The notes under the pieces were generated by a model. It was not told where the DNA came from. It ran no database searches and saw nothing but the letters and a program-made list of their open reading frames with translations. Below are positions 56,742-64,000 of a stretch of DNA of 64,000 nucleotides, one piece after another. Every line of letters starts with the position of its first letter. Position 1 is the first letter of the stretch. The stretch is taken from NCBI RefSeq assembly GCF_000375365.1, contig NZ_AQXB01000004.1, positions 179,177-243,176 on the forward strand, given 5' to 3'. A program made the position numbers and the translations under genes. The stretch is from Corynebacterium mastitidis DSM 44356 (lineage in GTDB: Bacteria > Actinomycetota > Actinomycetes > Mycobacteriales > Mycobacteriaceae).

Positions 56742-56819
56742 ATGCGCACGTGCATCACGCTTTTTCTGTTTATCTATTCGGGGGTCGTATCGCTCATGCT
56801 CCTGCGCAGGGGAAAGTAA
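56742..56819 (+). CDS. 25-residue single-helix membrane peptide
   Basis: A very short frame, MRTCITLFLFIYSGVVSLML followed by LRRGK: one hydrophobic helix with a basic end. GAGGAGGGG (56729-56737) ends 4 bases before the ATG, a nearly ideal ribosome binding site that would be unlikely by chance. It follows the 66-residue membrane protein. The function is unknown. Confidence 0.5.
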   Translation: MRTCITLFLFIYSGVVSLMLLRRGK

Positions 56820-56837
56820 GCCTCCCCAATCCAGCCC

Positions 56838-57218
56838 CTACGCCAGGTATCGCTCCCAGCCCAGCGGGCGTCGGCTCCGGGGGATCGCGCCCAGGACGGC
56901 GCGGTAGGAGTCGGTGAGCAGCTCGCGCAGCAGCGTCACGCTCACTCCGCCGCCCGCCCGCACTGTGATCCAGTGCCTTTTGTTCATGTGGTATCCGGCG
57001 GTGATCTCCGGGTACATCTGCCTCAGCGCCATGGCGTCCTCGGGCGCGGCCTTGAGGATTACTATTCTTTCTTTCTCGAGCACGGTGGCGAGCATGAACC
57101 ACTTTCCGCATACCCGGGCGGCTTCCCAGCCGGGGGCAAAGGAATATACCTCGGCGCCGGGGAGGCTTTTGCTCAATTCTGTTGCCTCCGCGTAGAGGCG
57201 GTGTTGGTCGATCCCCAT
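56838..57218 (-). CDS. MmcQ/YjbR family protein
   Basis: A 126-residue protein of the YjbR (DUF419) family with a CyaY-like DNA-binding fold. KWFMLATVLEKERIVILKA and HMNKRHWITVRAGGGVSVTL are the family's conserved strands. The role is unknown. The ATG at 57218 has no Shine-Dalgarno; TACTAT a few bases upstream suggests a leaderless mRNA. It is divergent from the Old Yellow Enzyme gene. Confidence 0.8.
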   Translation of the reverse strand: MGIDQHRLYAEATELSKSLPGAEVYSFAPGWEAARVCGKWFMLATVLEKERIVILKAAPEDAMALRQMYPEITAGYHMNKRHWITVRAGGGVSVTLLRELLTDSYRAVLGAIPRSRRPLGWERYLA

Positions 57219-57331
57219 GCGGAGATAGTATCGCCCGGTAGCCGGGAGGCGGAATGGCGAGCGCAAGGCAGAGAAAAACCGCCGAGGGAATAGCAGGGAA
57301 TAACAATGGTGTTTCTTGTGTTGTGCCCCGT

Positions 57332-58417
57332 ATGACCTCACTTTTCGAGCCGCTTACCCTCGGCCGCCATACCCTGAAAAACCGCGTCACGATGGCCGCC
57401 CTGACCCGCCAGCGGGCGGGCCGCAGCGGGGTGCCCACCTCGCTGCACGCGCAGTATTACGCCCAGCGCGCCTCGGCGGGGCTGGTGGTCACGGAGGGCA
57501 CGTTCCCCGCCGTGACCAGCCGCGCGTTCCCGGGGCAGGCGGGCGTGGAGACTCCCGAGCAGCGCGCGGGGTGGGCCGAGGTGGCCCGCGCCGTGCATGA
57601 GCGCGGGGGAGTGGTGTTCATGCAGGTCATGCACGGTGGCCGCATGTCTCATCCCGACCTGTTGGAGGGGCGCCAGCCGGAGGCGCCGAGCGCGGTGGCC
57701 TCGGGCACGCAGGTGCATACCTTCGAGGGCAAGGCGGACGCTCCCGTGCCGCGCCCTCTGAGCGCGGAGGAGATGCCGAGGATCGTGGAGGAGTTCCGGG
57801 CCGCCGCGCGCGGGGCGATCGACGCCGGCTTGGACGGCGTGGAGATCCACGGGGCTAACGGCTACCTGCTGCACGAGTTCCTGGCTCCCTCCTCGAATCT
57901 CCGGGAGGACGAGTTCGGCGGCAGCCCGGAGAACCGGCGTCGCCTGCCCGAGGCGGTGATCCGCGCGGTGGCGGACGAGGTCGGGGCGGATCGGGTGGGC
58001 CTGCGGCTTTCCCCGGAGCACAACATCCAGGGGGTGCTGGAGGAGGACCCGGCGGAAACGCTGGCGACCTACCGGGGCCTGCTGGAGGCCGTGGGGGAAC
58101 TGGGCCTGGCCTACGTGTCCCTGCTGCACGGGGAGGCGGCGTCGAGCGGCCTGATCGGGCAGTTGGCGGAGGCCGCGCGCGCCAACGGCACCACCAGGGT
58201 GATCCTCAATACCGGTTTTGCCACGGTCACGGACGAGGCGGAGGCCCGGGGGCTCCTGGAGAGCGGGCGTGCCGACGCCGTGGCGGTGGGCAGGCAGTTG
58301 ATCGCCAATCCGGACCTCGTGCGCCGCTGGGAGGAGGGGTTGGGGCTTAATACTCCCGACCCCGCGACCTTCTACTCGGCGGGGGAGCGGGGGTACGTGG
58401 ACTACCCCTTCGCCTGA
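57332..58417 (+). CDS. Old Yellow Enzyme family flavin reductase
   Basis: A 361-residue FMN-dependent NADPH oxidoreductase of the OYE/NemA type, reducing activated C=C bonds such as N-ethylmaleimide or 2-cyclohexenone. FEPLTLGRHTLKNRVTMAAL starts the barrel; MQVMHGGRMSHP, GVEIHGANGYLLHEFLAP (His/Asn substrate pair) and EFGGSPENRRR are typical, and GRQLIANPDL binds phosphate of FMN. The ATG at 57332 fits the family start. Physiological substrate unknown. Confidence 0.9.
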   Translation: MTSLFEPLTLGRHTLKNRVTMAALTRQRAGRSGVPTSLHAQYYAQRASAGLVVTEGTFPAVTSRAFPGQAGVETPEQRAGWAEVARAVHERGGVVFMQVMHGGRMSHPDLLEGRQPEAPSAVASGTQVHTFEGKADAPVPRPLSAEEMPRIVEEFRAAARGAIDAGLDGVEIHGANGYLLHEFLAPSSNLREDEFGGSPENRRRLPEAVIRAVADEVGADRVGLRLSPEHNIQGVLEEDPAETLATYRGLLEAVGELGLAYVSLLHGEAASSGLIGQLAEAARANGTTRVILNTGFATVTDEAEARGLLESGRADAVAVGRQLIANPDLVRRWEEGLGLNTPDPATFYSAGERGYVDYPFA

Positions 58418-58446
58418 GCCCGGCCCCGCCCGGCGGGGAGGCGCAC

Positions 58447-58465
58447 TTAGGTTACCTTTTCCATA
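58447..58465. promoter_or_regulatory. Weak DtxR-like half site
   Basis: TTAGGTTAC begins a partial match to the 19-bp DtxR box; the second half has decayed. It lies 47 bases (start to start) upstream of the stronger box. Confidence 0.35.
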
Positions 58466-58493
58466 TTGGTGACGGATCGACTAAAGTTCCTTC

Positions 58494-58512
58494 TTAGGTT
58501 CCTCTAACCTTA
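58494..58512. promoter_or_regulatory. DtxR iron-box before the siderophore importer
   Basis: TTAGGTTCCTCTAACCTTA matches the consensus TTAGGTTAGCCTAACCTAA at 15 of 19 positions, with both 7-base core arms perfect. It lies 17 bases before the first gene of the importer, so iron-loaded DtxR should repress it. Confidence 0.8.
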
Positions 58513-58529
58513 TTGATGGAAGGAAACAT

Positions 58530-59537
58530 ATGGCCCTCCGGCGCTACGCCCTCGCCTCCCTCGTGCTCTCCGCGGGTCTCGTGCTCGCGTCCTGCTCCTC
58601 CCCGCAGGACGAGCCCGCCTCCCCGGCGGGCGGGCAGACCGTGACCGTGGAGGATAACCACGGCACCAAGGAGATCGCCACCCCGGTGGCCAAGGTGGCG
58701 GCCACGGATAACCGCAGCTTTGAGATCCTGAGCGCCTGGGGCGTGGACCTGGTGGCCGCGCCCAAGCCGCTGATCCCCTTCACGGTGAAGGACTACGTGG
58801 AGGACGCCTCCATCGCGGATCTGGGCACGCACCGCGAGCCGGACCTGGAGGCCCTGGCCGCCGCCCGGCCCGACGTCGTGATTAACGGTCAGCGCTTTAC
58901 CCAGCACTACGAGGACATCGTGGCGCTGAATCCGCAGGCCACGGTGGTGGAGCTGGAGCCGCGCGAGGGCGAGCCCCTGGCGGATGAGCTCAAGCGCCAC
59001 GTGCTGGAGCTGGGCGCGATCTTTGGCAAACAGGACGAGGCGGAGCAGATGGTGCGCGACTTCGAGGCCGCCGTGGCGCGCGCCACGGCGGCCTACGATG
59101 GCTCCTCCACCGTCATGGCCGTGAACGTCACGGGCGGGGAGATCAACTACATCGCCCCGGGCGAGGGTCGCACGTTCGGCCCGGTCTTTGACCTCCTGGG
59201 CCTCAAGCCCGCGCTCGAGGTGGAGAACGCCTCCGAGGATCACCGGGGTGACGAGATCGGCGTGGAGGCCATCGCTCAGGCGGACCCGGACTGGTTCTTC
59301 GTGCTGGACCGCGACGGCGCCACCAGCGCGCGCACCGAGGAGGGCTACGTGAAGGCCCAGCGGCTGGTGGAGAGCAACGCCGTGCTCTCCGGCCTGCCCG
59401 CGGTCAAGGATCGCCACGTCTACTACGCGCCGCAGGACACGTACACCAACGAGTCCATCCTCACCTACACGGAGATCCTCAACGGCATCGCCAGCGCCTT
59501 CGAGTCCGGCAAGGGCAACAACGAGGAAGAGGCGTAG
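58530..59537 (+). CDS. Iron-siderophore binding lipoprotein
   Basis: A 335-residue class III solute-binding lipoprotein. The lipobox is LASC with Cys22; the FecB/FhuD-like fold has VAATDNRSFEILSAWGVDLV and the long backbone helix between lobes. Together with two permeases and an ATPase downstream it makes a siderophore importer closest in look to the YclNOPQ/FatB-type (petrobactin, catecholate) systems. AAGGA precedes the ATG. Control by DtxR is indicated by the box just upstream. Confidence 0.88.
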   Translation: MALRRYALASLVLSAGLVLASCSSPQDEPASPAGGQTVTVEDNHGTKEIATPVAKVAATDNRSFEILSAWGVDLVAAPKPLIPFTVKDYVEDASIADLGTHREPDLEALAAARPDVVINGQRFTQHYEDIVALNPQATVVELEPREGEPLADELKRHVLELGAIFGKQDEAEQMVRDFEAAVARATAAYDGSSTVMAVNVTGGEINYIAPGEGRTFGPVFDLLGLKPALEVENASEDHRGDEIGVEAIAQADPDWFFVLDRDGATSARTEEGYVKAQRLVESNAVLSGLPAVKDRHVYYAPQDTYTNESILTYTEILNGIASAFESGKGNNEEEA

Positions 59538-59544
59538 GGCGCCC

Positions 59545-60492
59545 ATGCGCGTTCTCGCCGCGCACTGGACCTTCGGCCTCGCCTGCGCGGCGGTGCTGGG
59601 CTTGCTGGCGTTGTCCCTGCTGACGGGGCAGTACGACCTGTTTGGGCGGCCGGACGGCGGGGAGATGTTCGCGCTCACCCGGATTCCCCGGACCGCCGCG
59701 CTGGTGCTGTCCGGGGCGGCGATGGCGATGTCCGGCCTGGTGATGCAGCTTCTGACGCAAAATCGCTTCGTGGAGCCCACCACCACGGGTACCACGGAGT
59801 GGGCCGGGCTGGGATTGCTCTTCGTGATGTACTTCGTGCCCACCGCGAGCATCCTGGGCCAGATGGTCGGCGCCGTGCTCTTCGCCTTCCTGGGCACCAC
59901 GGTGTTCTTTTTGTTCCTGCGCCGCGTCTCGCTGCGCTCCTCGTTGATCGTGCCCATCGTGGGCATCATGCTCGGGGCGGTGGTCAGCGCGGTGTCCACT
60001 TTCTTTGCCCTGAAAACGGACATGCTGCAGGCCCTGGGAACGTGGTTCGCGGGGAGTTTTACCTCCGTGATCAAGGGGCGGTGGGAGGTACTGCTGCTGG
60101 TGCTCCTGGTGGTCGTGGCGGTGTTCTTCTTCGCGGATCGCCTCACCGTGGTGGGGCTGGGCCAGGACATCGCCACCAACGTGGGCGTGAACTACAACCG
60201 CATGATGCTGGTGGGGACGTCGCTCATCGCGGTGGCCACCGGCGTGGTCACCGTGGTGGTGGGCAACCTGCCGTTCCTCGGGCTCATCGTGCCCAACATC
60301 GTCTCCATGTTTCGCGGCGACGACCTGCGCTCCAATCTCCCCTGGGTCTGCCTGCTCGGCGTCGGGGTGGTCACGGCGTGCGACCTGCTGGCCCGGACCG
60401 TGATCGCCCCCTTCGAGATACCCGTGTCCGTGGTGCTGGGGGTCCTCGGCGCCGTGGTCTTTACCTTCCTGATCGTCAGGAGGGCCCGATGA
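59545..60492 (+). CDS. Siderophore ABC transporter permease, first subunit
   Basis: A 315-residue FecCD-family permease with about nine to ten helices. ARIPRT-type LTRIPRTAALVLSGAAMAMS near the start and GNLPFLGLIVPNIVSMFRGD near the C-terminus, the part that contacts the ATPase, are characteristic. It begins 8 bases after the binding-protein gene and overlaps the next permease by 4 bases. Confidence 0.9.
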   Translation: MRVLAAHWTFGLACAAVLGLLALSLLTGQYDLFGRPDGGEMFALTRIPRTAALVLSGAAMAMSGLVMQLLTQNRFVEPTTTGTTEWAGLGLLFVMYFVPTASILGQMVGAVLFAFLGTTVFFLFLRRVSLRSSLIVPIVGIMLGAVVSAVSTFFALKTDMLQALGTWFAGSFTSVIKGRWEVLLLVLLVVVAVFFFADRLTVVGLGQDIATNVGVNYNRMMLVGTSLIAVATGVVTVVVGNLPFLGLIVPNIVSMFRGDDLRSNLPWVCLLGVGVVTACDLLARTVIAPFEIPVSVVLGVLGAVVFTFLIVRRAR

Positions 60493-61478
60493 GTTCCTTC
60501 GCCGGCGCCGGGGCGCGTCGCACGTATTGGTGGGTGCTGGCGGGCCTGGTGGCCCTGGGCCTGCTGTGCGGCTTCGGGCTGCTGGCCTACCAGAACCCCA
60601 TGCCGGTGGGCTCGGAGGTCTTTTGGCGCATCGCGCAGCGCCGCGCGGACGCGGTGGTGGCCATGCTGGTGGTGGCGCTGTGCCAGTCGATGGCCACGGT
60701 GGCCTTCCACACGGTGACCAACAACCGCATCATCACCCCGTCCATCATGGGGTTTGAGTCCCTGTACGTGGCCATCAACACGGCCACCGTGTACTTCTTC
60801 GGGGTGGCCGGGTTGGCCAACTCCCGCGGCCTGGGGATGCTGCTGGTGCAGATCGCCCTCATGGTGGGGCTCTCCCTGGTGCTGTATAGCTGGTTGCTCT
60901 CGGGGCGGCACAACATGCACGCCATGCTGCTCATCGGCATCGTGATCGGCGGCGGCCTGGGCTCCCTCTCCGCCTTCATGCAGCGCCTGCTCACCCCCAG
61001 CGAGTTCGACGTCCTGACGGCCCGGCTCTTCGGCTCCGTCAACAACGCGGACGCCAGCTACTACCCGGTGGTCATCCCCCTGTGCCTGGTCGCGGCAGCG
61101 TTGCTGTACCTTTCCTCCCGACGCCTCAACGCGGTGGCGCTGGGGCGCGAGGTGGCCACCAACCTGGGGGTGAACCATCGGGCGGCGTCGATAGGCGCCC
61201 TGGTGCTGGTCTCCGTGCTGATGGCGGCGTCCACGGCCCTGGTGGGGCCCATGACCTTCCTCGGGTTCCTGGTGGCCACGCTCGCCTATCAGTTCTGCGA
61301 TACCTACGACCACCGCTACCTCTTCCCGATGGCGTTCGCCGCCGCCTTTGCCGTCCTGTCCGGCTCCTACTTCCTCATGAATCACGTCTTTTACGCGCAG
61401 GGGGTGGTGTCCATCATCATCGAGCTGATCGGTGGGTGCGTGTTCCTTGCGGTCATACTCAGAAAGGGGCGGCTGTGA
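60489..61478 (+). CDS. Siderophore ABC transporter permease, second subunit
   Basis: A 329-residue FecCD permease partner with TNNRIITPSIMGFESLYVA and, in the ATPase contact region, VGPMTFLGFLVATLAYQF. About nine to ten helices. The ATG overlaps the previous stop (ATGA) and its own stop overlaps the GTG of the ATPase gene, so all subunits are translationally coupled. Confidence 0.9.
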   Translation: MSSFAGAGARRTYWWVLAGLVALGLLCGFGLLAYQNPMPVGSEVFWRIAQRRADAVVAMLVVALCQSMATVAFHTVTNNRIITPSIMGFESLYVAINTATVYFFGVAGLANSRGLGMLLVQIALMVGLSLVLYSWLLSGRHNMHAMLLIGIVIGGGLGSLSAFMQRLLTPSEFDVLTARLFGSVNNADASYYPVVIPLCLVAAALLYLSSRRLNAVALGREVATNLGVNHRAASIGALVLVSVLMAASTALVGPMTFLGFLVATLAYQFCDTYDHRYLFPMAFAAAFAVLSGSYFLMNHVFYAQGVVSIIIELIGGCVFLAVILRKGRL

Positions 61479-62230
61479 TCGAGCTGCGGAACGTGCGCAA
61501 GCAATACGGCTCCGAGGTGGGGATCGGCCCCGTGAACCTCACCATCCCGGCGGGAGGGATCACCGCGCTCATCGGCCCCAACGGCGCGGGAAAGTCCACG
61601 CTGCTCACCATGATCGGGCGTCTGCTGGGGCTCGACGAGGGGAGCATCGAGGTCGCGGGGTACGACGTCACCGCCACCAGGTCCAAGGATCTGGCGAAGA
61701 TCCTGTCCATCCTGCGGCAGGAAAACCACTTCATCACCCGGCTCACCGTGCGCCAGCTCGTGGGCTTCGGTCGGTTTCCCTACAACAAGGGCCGCATGAG
61801 CGCGCGGGACGAGGAGATCGTCTCCCGGTACATCGACTTCCTCAACCTCACGGAGCTGGCGGGGCGCTACCTGGATGAGCTGTCCGGCGGGCAGCGGCAG
61901 CGCGCCTACGTGGCGATGGTGCTGTGCCAGGAGACGGACTACGTGCTGCTGGACGAGCCGCTGAACAACCTCGACATCGCCCATTCCGTGGAGATGATGC
62001 GGCACCTGCGCCGGGCCGCGGAGGAGTTTGGCCGCACCTTTGTGATCGTGGTGCATGACATCAACTACGCGGCCCGCTACGCGGACTACGTGTGCGCGGT
62101 CAAGGACGGCGCGGTGGTGAGGTTTGGCCCCACCGCCGAGGTGATGGATAGCGCCGTGCTCACGGAGATCTTCGATTCCCCGATCGAGGTGATCGAGGGG
62201 CCCTCGGGGCTGCTGGCCTGCTACCACTAG
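61475..62230 (+). CDS. Siderophore ABC transporter ATPase
   Basis: A 251-residue ABC ATPase: Walker A GPNGAGKST, Q-loop in LRQENHF, signature LSGGQRQR, Walker B YVLLDEP and switch His in VVHDINYAARY. The sequence RLTVRQLVGFGRFPYNKGR is very like the petrobactin ATPase YclP of Bacillus. GTG start at 61475. Confidence 0.9.
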   Translation: MIELRNVRKQYGSEVGIGPVNLTIPAGGITALIGPNGAGKSTLLTMIGRLLGLDEGSIEVAGYDVTATRSKDLAKILSILRQENHFITRLTVRQLVGFGRFPYNKGRMSARDEEIVSRYIDFLNLTELAGRYLDELSGGQRQRAYVAMVLCQETDYVLLDEPLNNLDIAHSVEMMRHLRRAAEEFGRTFVIVVHDINYAARYADYVCAVKDGAVVRFGPTAEVMDSAVLTEIFDSPIEVIEGPSGLLACYH

Positions 62231-62239
62231 GGGAGTGAT

Positions 62240-62289
62240 CGCCGGGTGCGGTGGGCTGGGGGCGAGCACCCACCCCGGCGGGGGGGGGG
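62240..62289. terminator. Hairpin and G10 tract after the siderophore operon
   Basis: CGCCGG (62240-62245) pairs with CCGGCG (62275-62280), with additional interrupted pairing inside. A run of ten G (62280-62289) follows. The structure separates convergent genes and probably terminates both. Confidence 0.45.
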
Positions 62290-62295
62290 CGTCGA

Positions 62296-62640
62296 TCAGC
62301 GGGGAACGCGCGTGCCGTCGATGTGCTTGAGCCCCCACTCCTGGAGGGCGAGGAGGATGGGCGCGAGGTCGCGCCCCTTGGCGGTGAGGACGTAGGCGGC
62401 GCGCGCCCGCTGCCCCTCCTCCCGGTAGCTTTCCTTGGCGAGGATGCCCGCAGCCACCAGCTTGCGCAGGCGCTGCGCGAGAAGGGTCTTGGGGCAGCCC
62501 AGGCTGCGTTCGAGCTGGCCGAAGCGGTGCAGCCCGCGGTAGACGTCGCGCAGGATGAGCAGGGTCCATTTTTCCCCCACCACCTCCAGGCTCGCGCCGA
62601 TGGGGCAGCGGGAGTCCGCGTTTCTCGGTGTTGTGGTCAC
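62296..62640 (-). CDS. HxlR-family transcriptional regulator
   Basis: A 114-residue winged-helix regulator. It has the family start CPIGASLEVVGEKWTLLILR with a single N-terminal Cys that in related proteins (HypR, QorR) senses aldehydes, quinones or disulfide stress. It is divergent from a quinone-oxidoreductase-like gene, the usual target of such regulators, with a palindrome between them. Confidence 0.88.
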   Translation of the reverse strand: MTTTPRNADSRCPIGASLEVVGEKWTLLILRDVYRGLHRFGQLERSLGCPKTLLAQRLRKLVAAGILAKESYREEGQRARAAYVLTAKGRDLAPILLALQEWGLKHIDGTRVPR

Positions 62641-62672
62641 GTCACACTCCTGCTAGGTTTAAAAAATGTACT

Positions 62673-62683
62673 TAGATAATCTA
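62673..62683. promoter_or_regulatory. Palindrome in the hxlR/oxidoreductase gap
   Basis: TAGATAATCTA is a perfect 11-base palindrome around a central A, with GTA and TAC on its outer sides. It lies 17 bases before the oxidoreductase start and overlaps a likely -10, so it may be the HxlR-type operator. Confidence 0.45.
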
Positions 62684-62700
62684 CTGGTGAGAGGCCAAAA

Positions 62701-63711
62701 ATGAAAGCGTACGCGCTGACGTCCTACAAGAACGAGGGGACTATGCAGTGGGTGGATCGAGAGGTTCCCCAGCCGGGTCCCCGGCAGGTGCAGGTCAGGG
62801 TCCAGGCGGCGGGCCTCAACCCCCTGGACCGCATGATCGCGGGCGGGCAGTTCAAGGGGCTGCTTTCGTATCGCCTGCCGCAGGTCATGGGGCAGGAGTT
62901 TGCCGGGGTTATCACCCAGGTGGGGCCGGGCGTGAGCCGGTATTCCGTGGGCGACGCCGTCTTTGGCCGCCCGGCGATCGGCCGGATCGGCACGTTCGCG
63001 GAGTACCTGGTGGCGGACGCGGCGGACATCGCCCCCGCACCTAAGGGACTCGCCCCGGAGGAGGCGGCGTCCCTGCCGCTGGTTCTCCTCACCGCCATTC
63101 AGGCCTTTACGGAGAAGGCTCGGGTCAAACCCGGGGACAAAGTATTCATCCAGGGCGGCAGCGGCGGGCTGGGGTCCGTCGCCGTGCAGGTGGCCAAGCA
63201 CCTGGGCGCCACCGTGGCCACCACGGTGAGCACCCCCAACGTGGAGGTCGCCCGCAGGCTCGGCGCCGACGTGGTGGTGGACTACCGCACCCAGCGCTAC
63301 GAGGACCACGTGCGGGACTACGACGTTGTCCTCGATACCCTCGGCGGCGAGGAGACGGTGCGCTCCATGGGTGTGCTGCGCCGCGGCGGGAGCATGGTGT
63401 CCGTGGTGGGCGCGCCCGACGCCGACTTTGCCCGCGAACTGGGCAAGCCCCTCCTGATCCCCGTCATGTGGGCGCTGGGGGCCAAGGTGTGGCGGGAGGC
63501 CGGGAAGCGGGGGATCGGCTACAGGTTCCTCTTCATGCGCGCCAGCGGCCAGCAGCTTGCCGACGCCACCCCGGCGATCGAGTCCGGCGAGATCTCCCCG
63601 CTCGTGGGAAGCGTGCTGCCCTTCGCCCGGCTGGAGGAGGCCCTGGAGACGTCCGCCGCGGGCAAGGGCGGGCCAGGCAAGATCGTGGTGACGATGGATG
63701 GTGCCTCGTAG
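62701..63711 (+). CDS. NADP-dependent quinone oxidoreductase-like (MDR family)
   Basis: A 336-residue zinc-free medium-chain reductase. A GroES-like N-terminal half (PGPRQVQVRVQAAGLNPLDR, with GQEFAGVI) is followed by the Rossmann loop FIQGGSGGLGSVAVQVAKHL typical of NADPH quinone reductases; no catalytic zinc cysteines are present. The divergent HxlR regulator suggests induction by quinones or electrophiles. ATG at 62701. Confidence 0.88.
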   Translation: MKAYALTSYKNEGTMQWVDREVPQPGPRQVQVRVQAAGLNPLDRMIAGGQFKGLLSYRLPQVMGQEFAGVITQVGPGVSRYSVGDAVFGRPAIGRIGTFAEYLVADAADIAPAPKGLAPEEAASLPLVLLTAIQAFTEKARVKPGDKVFIQGGSGGLGSVAVQVAKHLGATVATTVSTPNVEVARRLGADVVVDYRTQRYEDHVRDYDVVLDTLGGEETVRSMGVLRRGGSMVSVVGAPDADFARELGKPLLIPVMWALGAKVWREAGKRGIGYRFLFMRASGQQLADATPAIESGEISPLVGSVLPFARLEEALETSAAGKGGPGKIVVTMDGAS

Positions 63712-63743
63712 GCGCTCTGAAAATGTGCCTGTGACCTGGTTGT

Positions 63744-63772
63744 TTGTGTGGGTGTGGGTGGGTGTGTAGATT
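63744..63772 (+). promoter_or_regulatory. Candidate rRNA operon promoter
   Basis: TTGTGT (63744-63749), a 17-base spacer and TAGATT (63767-63772), in a GT-rich tract just after the oxidoreductase gene, form a plausible sigma-A promoter facing the window edge. Confidence 0.4.
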
Positions 63773-63837
63773 AGTGCGAGTCGCCGCGACAGCAACCAAC
63801 CAGGTACTAGCCGGTTGGGTTTGTGGTCGGTGGTGGT

Positions 63838-63860
63838 GTTGTGTGAGAACTCGATAGCGT
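63838..63860 (+). promoter_or_regulatory. boxA-like antitermination element of an rRNA leader
   Basis: GTTGTGTGAGAACTCGATAGCGT resembles the boxA region (TGTTTGAGAACTCAATAGTGT type) found in actinobacterial rRNA leaders and 16S-23S spacers. The T-rich GTTTGTTGGTGTTTTTGTT follows. The 16S gene should begin soon after the window ends; this is inferred. Confidence 0.5.
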
Positions 63861-64000
63861 ACTGATGCACTTGATGATTATAGGAATCTCTTGTGTGCAG
63901 AAACACCCAGCATGCCATATGTTTGTTGGTGTTTTTGTTCATCCATCCACCCCTTATGTTGCCACGCCTGGTGGTGTGGCGCGTGGGGTGTGTGCCAGTC

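Overview
The window is a G+C-rich actinobacterial chromosome segment, almost certainly Corynebacterium. Evidence: the gene order follows the conserved corynebacterial/mycobacterial core (lpqB-comF-hpf-secA1, sigH-rshA-bL37-whiB1, adnA-adnB-potassium channel-uvrD2, hisN/prfB-ftsE-ftsX-smpB-ssrA). The tmRNA tag reads AENTQRDYALAA. A DtxR-type iron box precedes a siderophore importer, and GTG/TTG starts, 4-bp stop/start overlaps and SD-less (apparently leaderless) starts are common. I cannot name the species.

Layout. 1-8 kb: lpqB (5' end cut by the window edge), a ComF-type phosphoribosyltransferase, ribosome hibernation factor, secA1, an Rv3235-like gene, a HAD-like protein and DUF6912. 7-14.5 kb: aroA-rsgA; sigH with its anti-sigma factor rshA; the 24-residue ribosomal protein bL37; whiB1; a membrane protein; rhlE with an envelope beta-propeller protein. 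14.6-26 kb: DUF3107, a DUF3152 zincin-like protein, a TIGR02569 protein, the AdnAB helicase-nuclease, a two-pore-helix K+ channel with RCK domain, and UvrD2. 26-34 kb: a cyclodehydratase-like Cys4 protein, a YgjP-type metallopeptidase, homocysteine methyltransferase with a frameshifted amino-acid permease, a DUF2342 protein, a PDZ/Lon-like protease, a decayed toxin beside an intact antitoxin, a lipoprotein, a PPA1309 protein and the large UPF0182 membrane protein. 37.5 kb: initiator tRNA-Met.

37.7-48.3 kb is accessory in character: a GNAT acetyltransferase, small unknowns, a secreted lipase, a secreted GH5 endoglycoceramidase-like enzyme, semialdehyde dehydrogenase divergent from a frameshifted SDR, a phosphate transporter and a secreted SGNH hydrolase. 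Lipase plus glycosylceramidase suggests use of host skin or mucosal lipids. 48.3-54.7 kb returns to core genes (hisN, a second inositol-phosphatase-like gene, prfB, ftsEX, smpB, DUF488, ssrA). Downstream of ssrA lies a 1.6-kb island remnant bounded by two 42-bp copies of the ssrA terminator and holding a multiply broken rhuM gene. 56.5-63.7 kb: two tiny membrane proteins, a YjbR-family gene, an Old Yellow Enzyme, a four-gene iron-siderophore ABC importer behind a DtxR box, and a divergent HxlR regulator/quinone-oxidoreductase pair. The last ~290 bases look like an rRNA operon promoter and leader.

I found no CRISPR array, transposase or intact prophage. The most interesting points are an internal ribosome-bound start that would release the RCK domain of the K+ channel, an RshA lacking the histidine of its zinc motif, an orphan cyclodehydratase-like protein, decayed toxin-antitoxin and ssrA-island remnants, and two one-base frameshifts that need read-level checking.
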